A DNA stretch of 6,658 nt from NCBI GenBank assembly GCA_913776405.1, contig CAJYOV010000663.1, positions 1 to 6,658 on the forward strand. Direction: 5' to 3'. The DNA comes from Pseudobdellovibrionaceae bacterium. Its GTDB lineage: Bacteria > Bdellovibrionota > Bdellovibrionia > Bdellovibrionales > JAMPXM01. The position numbers and the translations under genes are program-made. Below are positions 1-5,660 of the stretch, in pieces; the first letter of the stretch is position 1, and each line of letters opens with the position of its first letter. The notes under the pieces were generated by a model. The model saw nothing but the letters and a program-made list of their open reading frames with translations. It made no database searches and was not told the origin of the DNA.

Positions 1-441
1 TACGCCGTCGGTATCGATCCTGAGGGTAAATGCCGGTGGGACACAAACATGACCGACACGGAGCACGTGATCGAAGTTTTAACGAAGAAGGTCTCAACCG
101 CTTACTTGCGGCACCTGCAAGATAAACAGGTGTCTTACATCTTTGCGGGCGACACGAAGATCGATCTCGAAGTTGTTCTGGAAAAACTCTACCGACTCTT
201 CGGAATTAAAGTCGTTCGCGTCGACGGGGGCGGCAAAATGTGGGGCTCATTCTTGAAAGCGTCTTTGATCGATGAAATTAGTCACATCGCGCTTCCAGTT
301 GCAGACGGATCGATGGGCACAAACACGATCTTCGACGTCGAAGAAGGTCACACTGCGCGAAAAGGAAAGGCGCTAAAATTGAAGTCAGTGAAGAAGCTTC
401 CTGAGGGATGCGTTTGGATGCGGTACTTAGTTAAGAACTGA
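1..441 (+). CDS. RibD C-terminal/dihydrofolate-reductase-like reductase, 5' truncated by window edge
   Basis: The frame is open from base 1 to the TGA at 439-441, giving 146 visible residues. The ATG at 49 is internal, because the family pattern already runs upstream of it (YAVGIDPEGKCRW), so the true start lies left of the window. Recognisable family features are the helix after the TDTEHVIEVL segment, the strand SYIFAGD, the glycine-rich cofactor loop VDGGGKMWGSFLKASLIDEI, and a following ALPVADG strand. These match the NADPH-binding reductase domain of RibD, found in stand-alone reductases of the DHFR superfamily. Stand-alone members are usually somewhat over 200 residues, so roughly 80 N-terminal residues are probably missing. 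The substrate is unknown: true riboflavin-pathway activity cannot be inferred, since many stand-alone members are uncharacterised NADPH reductases. The stop is 16 bases before the next gene, so co-transcription with the dehydrogenase is likely. Confidence 0.85.
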   Translation, partial: YAVGIDPEGKCRWDTNMTDTEHVIEVLTKKVSTAYLRHLQDKQVSYIFAGDTKIDLEVVLEKLYRLFGIKVVRVDGGGKMWGSFLKASLIDEISHIALPVADGSMGTNTIFDVEEGHTARKGKALKLKSVKKLPEGCVWMRYLVKN

Positions 442-457
442 CTGAAGGAGTGCACAG

Positions 458-1501
458 ATGATCGCCGCAAAAGGTATCGCCGCATTTTCGGCAAGCCAAC
501 CGTTAAAGCCCTACACGTTTGAGCGTCGTGATCCGAAGGAACATGATGTTGTGATCGATATTAAGTTCGCGGGCATCTGTCACTCCGATATTCATACGGT
601 CAGAGACGAGTGGGGTCGTGCAAACTATCCAATCGTGCCAGGCCACGAAATCGCAGGCGTCGTGAAAGCCGTTGGTTCAAAAGTGACCAAATACAAAGTC
701 GGCGACCACGTGGGCATCGGCTGCTTCGTCGACTCTTGCCGCCACTGCGAAAACTGTAAGAACGATCTCGATAACTATTGCCTTGAAGGCTTTAGCTCTA
801 CTTACAACGGTACTGAACAAGACGGTGTCACACCCACGCAAGGGGGCTACTCGAACGTCATCGTTGCGGACGAGAACTATGTTCTGCGAATTCCCGATTC
901 CATTCCACTTAACCAGGCAGCGCCACTTTTGTGCGCGGGTATCACGCTTTACTCACCGTTAAAGCATTGGAACGCCGGGCCTGGCAAAAAAGTAGCGATC
1001 ATGGGTTTAGGCGGTCTTGGCCATATGGGCGTGAAGATCGCACGCGCGCTCGGCGCGCACGTAACTGTGCTCAGCCACTCAGAGAAAAAACGCGAAGACG
1101 CACTTAAGATGGGCGCGCACGAATTTATATCGACTCATGACAAATCGGCGTTTCGTGAAAATCAACTCAAGTTCGATCTGATCATCAACACGGTTTCAGC
1201 TGATCTCGACATGGGTGCCTACTTCAGCCTTCTGAAGACAGACGGTACGCTCGTCGTGGTGGGTTTGCCAGAGAAGCCGCTGCTCATTCACCCTTTCCCG
1301 TTAGTTGGTCACCGTAGAAGTTACGCGGGTTCAATGATTGGATCGATCAAAGAAACGCAAGAGATGCTGGATTTCTGCGCGAAACATAAGACTTATCCCG
1401 AGATCGAGGTCATCGAACCGAGCGAAGTGAACGTTGCTTACGAGCGCGTGATTCGAAGCGATGTTCGCTACCGCTTTGTCATCGACACATCAAAACTCTA
1501 A
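458..1501 (+). CDS. Zinc-dependent NAD(P) alcohol/aldehyde dehydrogenase (cinnamyl-alcohol-dehydrogenase/YahK-like)
   Basis: A 347-residue medium-chain dehydrogenase, the normal full length for the YahK/Adh6/CAD group. It probably reduces aldehydes to alcohols in the cytoplasm. Catalytic zinc ligands are C41 (GICHSD), H63 with E64 (PGHE) and C159. Structural zinc ligands are C94, C97, C100 and C108. The Rossmann loop is GLGGLG at 183-188. After the second strand the sequence SHSEKK (206-211) has serine and lysines where NADP-preferring members bind the 2'-phosphate, and there is no acidic residue at the strand end as in NAD-specific enzymes, so NADPH use is inferred. The start is set by AAGGAG at 445-450, seven bases before the ATG. 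It follows the RibD-like reductase by 16 bases and converges on the minus-strand PAS gene 36 bases downstream. All key residues are intact. The natural substrate cannot be told from sequence. Confidence 0.95.
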   Translation: MIAAKGIAAFSASQPLKPYTFERRDPKEHDVVIDIKFAGICHSDIHTVRDEWGRANYPIVPGHEIAGVVKAVGSKVTKYKVGDHVGIGCFVDSCRHCENCKNDLDNYCLEGFSSTYNGTEQDGVTPTQGGYSNVIVADENYVLRIPDSIPLNQAAPLLCAGITLYSPLKHWNAGPGKKVAIMGLGGLGHMGVKIARALGAHVTVLSHSEKKREDALKMGAHEFISTHDKSAFRENQLKFDLIINTVSADLDMGAYFSLLKTDGTLVVVGLPEKPLLIHPFPLVGHRRSYAGSMIGSIKETQEMLDFCAKHKTYPEIEVIEPSEVNVAYERVIRSDVRYRFVIDTSKL

Positions 1502-1532
1502 GCTTCAAACGCACACGTTCGCTTTTGATTTT
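1500..1532 (+). terminator. Possible weak terminator after the dehydrogenase
   Basis: In the 36-base gap between the convergent stops, AACG (1508-1511), loop CACA and CGTT (1516-1519) form a short stem. An outer AAGC/GCTT pair (1500-1503 with 1521-1524) adds to it, and the T-rich TTTTGATTTT follows on the plus strand. The stem is only 4+4 pairs with an asymmetric bulge, so this is a weak candidate. Nothing better is visible for either converging transcript. Confidence 0.25.
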
Positions 1533-1537
1533 GGATC

Positions 1538-2017
1538 TTAGATTGATTTCGTGGTGCGCATCAGGAGCGACGTGATCTTTTGCGGATCGGTTTCTAGAAC
1601 GTCCGAGAGATACTGGTAACACGCCAGTGTCTCTTTCGGATCCCCTTGATCCGACCGCATTGAAACGCAAACAAGACCTACCGCTTTGCCCGCCGGATCG
1701 AAGAGTGGGAGCTTCGTCGTTTTAAAATGGACCCATGATTGATCAGCGTCCTGCACAACGGAGTCATACCGCTTGATCTTGCCGGATTGCAGGATGTCGC
1801 GATCGCGGTTTTGCATTAAGAGCGCGCTAGCTTCGTCGAAGTGAGCGTAATCGTCTGTGCCTACGGTCGATCTGGAGTCAGCACCGATCATCTCGGCGGT
1901 GACATCATTGATCATCACGTAATGCAAATCGACGCTCTTGATAAACACCGCGATTTTCAGTTTTGTGAGAAGTTTGAGATCGACGGGCTCAGGGTACGTT
2001 CGCTTCACGGGACGCAT
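1538..2017 (-). CDS. Stand-alone PAS-domain protein, third gene of signalling operon
   Basis: A 159-residue soluble protein consisting of almost nothing but one PAS fold at about residues 17-121. Typical PAS signatures are FIKSVDLHYVMIN (strand, turn, strand and the asparagine before the helix), a helix ending at MIGAD, TVGTDDYAHF, the ILQSGK turn before the central strands, SWVHFKTTKLPLFDPAGK, and the last strand VGLVCVSM. The roughly 38-residue tail (LACYQYLSDVLETDPQKI region) is helical in character with no recognised domain. There is no transmembrane segment, kinase, cyclase or DNA-binding module. The start is supported by a strong AAGGAGG (2023-2029 on the minus strand), five bases before the ATG. 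It lies 19 bases after the stop of the REC-DHp gene, so it is co-transcribed with it and presumably works with the kinase. It could act as a soluble sensor or a binding partner that modulates the other two proteins. That role is inference; the PAS assignment is solid. Confidence 0.85.
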   Translation of the reverse strand: MRPVKRTYPEPVDLKLLTKLKIAVFIKSVDLHYVMINDVTAEMIGADSRSTVGTDDYAHFDEASALLMQNRDRDILQSGKIKRYDSVVQDADQSWVHFKTTKLPLFDPAGKAVGLVCVSMRSDQGDPKETLACYQYLSDVLETDPQKITSLLMRTTKSI

Positions 2018-2022
2018 CTTAG

Positions 2023-2029
2023 CCTCCTT
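2023..2029 (-). promoter_or_regulatory. Strong ribosome binding site of the stand-alone PAS gene
   Basis: Read on the minus strand this is AAGGAGG followed by a 5-base spacer and the ATG at 2017. It is the most consensus-like Shine-Dalgarno site in the operon, and it indicates that the PAS protein is translated independently rather than only by coupling to the gene before it. Confidence 0.7.
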
Positions 2030-2036
2030 CTTCTCG

Positions 2037-2678
2037 CTACCGCAATCGAATCATCTTCGTCGACGAGGTGTAGCTTGCGAATTCAACGTTTGCGTCGCGA
2101 GTCGCGCTTTCGATCTTTTTTACGATTTTCGCGATACGCCAGAGCTCGTTCTCGAGTTGCTCTTTCGATGAGGCAGTTAGCTCGGGTGCCATCAAGTACC
2201 CTAAAGCAATCGTCAGTGGATTATTGATTTCGTGGTTGTAAGTGGTGATCAGAGCTTCGAGCGCCGCTACTTCTTTCAGCCGCGACATCTCTTTCGAGAC
2301 GGAAGCGAGCTTCAAATGCGTATCGATCCGCGAAAGTGCGATGCCGAAGTTTACAGGTTTCGTGATGTAATCGTTTGCTCCGAGCTGCAGGCACTTCAGG
2401 ACCTCCGCATCGTCATTCAGTGCGGTCACCATAATAATCGGGAGTTCGATTTCATTGAATCGTTTGCGAATGCTGCTGAGGACGTCGCTGCCACAAAGAC
2501 CTGGCATCAGGCCGTCCATCAAAATGAGCGAGACTTCGATCTTATCGAGAATCGCAAGGCAGCGCTCGCCCGAATCGGCTTCAAGAATCGTGAACGTCGT
2601 TTTTTCTTTTAAGACTTCGACCAGAAGCTTTCGATCAAAGTCGCTGTCGTCAACAACGAGAAGCGTTCTTTCGCTCAT
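2037..2678 (-). CDS. REC-domain protein with C-terminal HisKA-like (DHp) hairpin and no ATPase domain
   Basis: This 213-residue protein opens with a receiver domain (about 4-122): acidic pair D10/D11, phospho-acceptor D55 in LILMDGLMP, T85 in MVTAL, and K107 in ITKPVN, all intact. A short helical linker (123-140) leads into YNHEINNPLTIALGYL, a histidine-kinase H-box with H149. A second helix follows (about 172-194, ELWRIAKIVKKIESA), so a complete DHp-like two-helix hairpin is present. The protein then ends at 213 with STKMIRLR: there is no N, G1 or G2 box, so it cannot bind ATP as a kinase would. The residues after H149 fit the E-x-x-N pattern (E150, N153) associated with phosphatase activity in HisKA kinases. 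Its ATG overlaps the kinase stop (ATGA), with a partial AAGGCGG site at 2683-2689, so translation is probably coupled. Likely roles are phosphate acceptor, phosphatase or phosphotransfer dimer for the upstream hybrid kinase. The domain calls are firm and the biochemical role is inferred. Confidence 0.9.
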   Translation of the reverse strand: MSERTLLVVDDSDFDRKLLVEVLKEKTTFTILEADSGERCLAILDKIEVSLILMDGLMPGLCGSDVLSSIRKRFNEIELPIIMVTALNDDAEVLKCLQLGANDYITKPVNFGIALSRIDTHLKLASVSKEMSRLKEVAALEALITTYNHEINNPLTIALGYLMAPELTASSKEQLENELWRIAKIVKKIESATRDANVEFASYTSSTKMIRLR

Positions 2679-5446
2679 GAGACCGCCTTCAGATTGAAAG
2701 AGGCCTGAAGGTCGAAGCGCAGGCGATTAAGTTCTGCGTTCAGAGTGACAAACGTCGCATCCGCTTTCTCTAAGTCGTCCACCTTTGCCGAGTACTCGAT
2801 TGCATGCGCAAGCAGACGCGCTTGCTCCGCGTAGAGACTTGAGACCGCACCTTTTAGCGTGTGCGCGTACAACTGCACTTTGTCGCGTGTTTTGGTGTCG
2901 AGAGCGGACTTTAGGTTGCTTTGCATTTCGGGCAGGGCATTCAAGAAGCTTTCAACCGTTTTTCGGGCCAGTCGGTCCAAACCTAGAAAGTTGGAATCGA
3001 ATCGGGCACGGTCGAACGTGCGAGTGAGATCGGCCGCGGTAACGGTGAACTCTCGCAGAGTTGCCGTTGCTGGTGCTGCTAGAGGTGCTGAAGCGATTTT
3101 CGTGGTCGATTGCGCTTGGTACTTCGCGGTCGAATTTAGAATTGAAACGAGCTTCGTTAGCGTAAGAGGTTTGGCAATGACCTCATCCATACCAGCTACG
3201 AGAAACGATTTGATTTCGTCAGGCGAAATGCTGGCCGTTAGCGCTACGATGCGAGGTTTCGTCGCGGTCGTCTGCGTTTTGATTTCATGTGTAGATTGAA
3301 GCCCGTCCATCACTGGCATGTGGCAGTCCATCAAGATGAGGTCGTACTGCTGCTCACGGGCTTTCGCTACGGCTTCGGCGCCATTTTCGCAAACTTCAAT
3401 CTCGTAGCCGAGATTGTTGAGAAAGCCCTCGATCACGATCTGATTCGTTCTGTTGTCTTCCGCAACGAGAATCTTGAGCGGATTCGATTGAGCGAAGTTG
3501 GGATCGAATTCGGCTACGACCTCAGAAGAGTCGCTGGTTTCATAGGTATGTACCGCAATATCTACCGGAGCTGTCGGAAATGCGAACGTGAATTTTGACC
3601 CTTTTTTCTCTTCGCTTTCAACCCAGATGCGGCCGTCCATCTTCTCGACCAGGCCTTTGCAGATCGAAAGGCCCAAGCCGGAACCGCCGAATCGTTTTGT
3701 GATCGAACCGTCGACCTGAGAGAAAGGTTTGAAGAGGCGATACTGAAGAGACTGCGGAATCCCGATTCCGGTGTCGACGACGGAGAATTCAATCTCTTTG
3801 TGAGAGTTTTCCCAGATAGGGGTGGCGACCTCAACCGAAATTGAGCCGGATTCGGTGAACTTGATCGCATTGCCTACGAGATTCATCAGAATCTGGCGCA
3901 CGCGAGTCACGTCGCCAACGATCACGTCAGGAACGGTTTCAGCGATACGCGCGCGGAGTTCGAGAGATTTCTCTTTCGATTTCGCATCCATAATTTTTAA
4001 AACGTCAGCAACGATCGTACGAACAGAGAAAGGTTCTTTCAGAATCTCGACTTTCTTCTGTTCAAGCTTCGAGAAATCAAGCAGGTCGTCAATCAACGAG
4101 AGCAAGTCGAGTGTGCAATTGTGAATCGTCCGCAGATAATCATCGACTTGTTCGCCGCGAGATTCAGATCTTAAGAGTGTGCACATGCCGAGAATGCCAT
4201 TCATGGGCGTGCGAATCTCGTGACTCATGTTTGCAAGGAAATTGGATTTGACTCGAGTCGCTTGCTCCGCTTCAGTCCGAGCAACTTCGAGTTCTTCATT
4301 TTTGGCTGAAAGCATGCGCTCAGCTTGCTTCACGGACGTCACATCGAAAGCGAACTTCATCACCTTATAAACTTCACCGTCACCGTTGAAGACCGGGTTG
4401 TAAACACCGCGGATCCAGATTTCCTTACCGTACTTGTTAAAGCGCTTGAATTCGCCTTGTTTGAAGTCACCGCACTTTAAATCGGACCAGAATTGTTTAT
4501 AGACGCTCGAACTTTCTTCTTCACTAGAGACGAAGATTGAATGGTGGCGACCGATAATTTCGGACTGACCATAACGAGTGAGTTCCAAAAAAATGTCGTT
4601 CGCCGAAAGGATATTCCCGTTTGGATCGAATTCGACGATCGCTGCCGAACGATAGAGTGCTTTCATCTGCTCGCTGTGCGCTGTCGATTGTTCGCGCGAT
4701 CGAGTCACGTCGGTTGCGAATTTCTCAATTTTCACTACGCGGCCAGCGCCATCGAAAATCGGGTTGTAAGACCCGCGAATCCAGATCGCGGTCCCATCTT
4801 TAGTTACACGGCGGAACTCGCCAGAAATGAATTCGCCGTTTTTTAAACTTTGCCAGAACTGGGTGTAGCTGTCCGAATGCTGCGTGATTTCGTCGACGAG
4901 AATTGAGTGAGGGTGGCCAATTAGATCCTCGGCGTCATAGCCGACGAGTGAGCAAAAGTTCTCATTCACAGACAGAATTCGGCCGTCAGGCGTGAGTTCA
5001 ACTCGCGCGTTAGATTTATCAAGCGCAGAAAGCCGCTGCGAATTCATTTGCGAAATTGTTTTTTCATCCGTGATGTCGAAGGCGACTTTCACGATCTGAG
5101 AGACTTGCCCATCTGAATTGAAGACGGGCGAGTAACTTCCTCGAATCCAAACATCCGTGTCACGTTTGGTGATGCGTTTGAATTCCGACGACAACGTTCC
5201 GCCTTGGCGAAGATCGCTCCAAAAGTGCTTGTAGCTTTCGGTTCGGCGTTCAGAGTGCGGCAGGAAGATCTCATGGTGCATCCCAATGATTTCTTCAGTG
5301 TTATATCCCATCAACGTGCAGTATTGATCGCTTGCCTGGAGAATGTAGCCCCACGGATCGAACACGACGTAAGCAAGAGTGCGGTCGAGTGTCGATAAGA
5401 GATCAATCGAATTTGTGACTTCAAACGAGGCTGTCGGCTGGTTCAT
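2675..5446 (-). CDS. Soluble hybrid histidine kinase: PAS-PAS-PAS-HisKA-HATPase-REC-HPt
   Basis: A 923-residue sensor kinase with a full internal phosphorelay. Three tandem PAS domains (about 22-126, 144-248, 266-370) repeat with an exact 122-residue period, each carrying FW, a [S/G]EF[K/R]R strand, WIRG, a PVF/PIF strand and a closing D[IV]T. A coiled-coil-like helix (370-400) leads to HisKA with H409 in MSHEIRTPMNG. The HATPase domain has N526 (MNLVGNAIKF), D558 in DTGIGIP, LFKPFSQVD (571-579) and GGSGLGLS (587-594). A REC domain follows at about 656-772 (E663/D664, acceptor D707 in LILMDCHMP, T737, K759). After an Ala/Thr/Ser-rich linker (773-800), a C-terminal HPt domain (about 816-915) has H862 in AHTLKG. 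All catalytic residues are present. No signal peptide or membrane helix is visible, so it should sense a cytoplasmic signal. The PAS cofactor cannot be assigned. A weak GAAGAG site eight bases before the ATG supports the start. It is the first gene of the operon, overlapping the REC-DHp gene by four bases. Confidence 0.95.
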   Translation of the reverse strand: MNQPTASFEVTNSIDLLSTLDRTLAYVVFDPWGYILQASDQYCTLMGYNTEEIIGMHHEIFLPHSERRTESYKHFWSDLRQGGTLSSEFKRITKRDTDVWIRGSYSPVFNSDGQVSQIVKVAFDITDEKTISQMNSQRLSALDKSNARVELTPDGRILSVNENFCSLVGYDAEDLIGHPHSILVDEITQHSDSYTQFWQSLKNGEFISGEFRRVTKDGTAIWIRGSYNPIFDGAGRVVKIEKFATDVTRSREQSTAHSEQMKALYRSAAIVEFDPNGNILSANDIFLELTRYGQSEIIGRHHSIFVSSEEESSSVYKQFWSDLKCGDFKQGEFKRFNKYGKEIWIRGVYNPVFNGDGEVYKVMKFAFDVTSVKQAERMLSAKNEELEVARTEAEQATRVKSNFLANMSHEIRTPMNGILGMCTLLRSESRGEQVDDYLRTIHNCTLDLLSLIDDLLDFSKLEQKKVEILKEPFSVRTIVADVLKIMDAKSKEKSLELRARIAETVPDVIVGDVTRVRQILMNLVGNAIKFTESGSISVEVATPIWENSHKEIEFSVVDTGIGIPQSLQYRLFKPFSQVDGSITKRFGGSGLGLSICKGLVEKMDGRIWVESEEKKGSKFTFAFPTAPVDIAVHTYETSDSSEVVAEFDPNFAQSNPLKILVAEDNRTNQIVIEGFLNNLGYEIEVCENGAEAVAKAREQQYDLILMDCHMPVMDGLQSTHEIKTQTTATKPRIVALTASISPDEIKSFLVAGMDEVIAKPLTLTKLVSILNSTAKYQAQSTTKIASAPLAAPATATLREFTVTAADLTRTFDRARFDSNFLGLDRLARKTVESFLNALPEMQSNLKSALDTKTRDKVQLYAHTLKGAVSSLYAEQARLLAHAIEYSAKVDDLEKADATFVTLNAELNRLRFDLQASFNLKAVS
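4337..5383 (-). repeat. Three tandem PAS-coding repeats, 366-base period
   Basis: Equivalent residues of the three kinase PAS domains are spaced exactly 122 apart: FW at 75, 197 and 319, and the WIRG tryptophan at 100, 222 and 344. The underlying DNA is diverged, so this is an old in-frame triplication and not a recent DNA repeat. The equal linker lengths suggest that helix register between the domains matters for signalling. Confidence 0.8.
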
Positions 5447-5481
5447 ACGCAGTTCTCTTCGGGGATGTCGAAAAATGGCTG

Positions 5482-5510
5482 AAGATACGGAATCTGGATA
5501 CGGAGCTCAA
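5482..5510 (-). promoter_or_regulatory. Candidate promoter of the kinase operon
   Basis: On the minus strand TTGAGC (5505-5510) and TATCTT (5482-5487) are separated by exactly 17 bases. Each matches four of six positions of the sigma-70 consensus. The box ends 35 bases before the kinase ATG, which would give a short leader. It is the best-spaced pair I found upstream of this gene, but both elements are weak, so the call rests on position and spacing. Confidence 0.35.
5484..5504. promoter_or_regulatory. 8-base direct repeat inside the candidate kinase promoter (possible operator)
   Basis: GATACGGA occurs at 5484-5491 and again at 5497-5504, a 13-base period with five bases between copies (TCCGTATC twice on the minus strand). 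The repeat fills the spacer and overlaps the proposed -10 box. Direct repeats of this kind are typical targets of winged-helix response regulators binding as tandem dimers. No such regulator is encoded in the window, so the binder is unknown. Confidence 0.4.
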
Positions 5511-5564
5511 ATCGATCTCGTTGAGGCCGTAACGGTTAAGTGAATGTTGGGAGTTTTAAAATGA

Positions 5565-5595
5565 GACGAGAACGCTCGAACGCGTTTTTTACGTC
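5565..5595 (+). other. Imperfect hairpin with T-run upstream of the hydrolase gene
   Basis: AACGC (5571-5575) pairs with GCGTT (5582-5586) around loop TCGAAC, followed by four more T residues to 5590. An outer GACG/CGTC pair (5565-5568 with 5592-5595) closes the structure across an internal loop. On the plus strand it resembles a short intrinsic terminator lying about 66 bases before the hydrolase ATG. No plus-strand gene ends there, so it would be an attenuator-like leader element or chance. Confidence 0.25.
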
Positions 5596-5597
5596 AC

Positions 5598-5619
5598 ACG
5601 AAAGGCGGGTGATTTTCGT
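5598..5619. promoter_or_regulatory. Short dyad ACGAAA-N10-TTTCGT upstream of the hydrolase gene
   Basis: A perfect six-base inverted repeat with a ten-base centre lies 41 bases before the hydrolase ATG. Its size suits a dimeric repressor or activator, but such short dyads also arise by chance. I could not find a convincing -35/-10 pair for the hydrolase nearby. Confidence 0.2.
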
Positions 5620-5660
5620 TTCGACAAAGGGGATTTAAGATCGGGCGTCGGAGGTCTGAA

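Noticed and set aside
49..441. Treating the ATG at 49 as the real start of the first gene
   Set aside because: The frame is open to base 1 and the upstream codons fit the RibD-C family pattern. No Shine-Dalgarno site precedes 49, so the gene begins outside the window.
1479..1670. A 63-codon minus-strand frame overlapping the dehydrogenase and PAS gene ends
   Set aside because: It is out of frame with the PAS gene, crosses both convergent stop codons and has no family resemblance.
2037..2678. The possibility that the REC-DHp protein is a frameshifted full kinase
   Set aside because: The downstream DNA after 2037 is an unrelated PAS gene with its own ribosome site, and no N, G1 or G2 box motif is seen in it, so the short form looks genuine.
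1841..2697. Several plus-strand open frames of 77-128 codons opposite the PAS and REC-DHp genes
   Set aside because: They lie wholly antisense to genes with clear domains, show arginine/serine-rich composition typical of shadow frames, and lack ribosome sites.
2785..5398. Plus-strand open frames of up to 146 codons opposite the hybrid kinase
   Set aside because: They are antisense to continuous, motif-complete kinase coding sequence and contain no recognisable domain.
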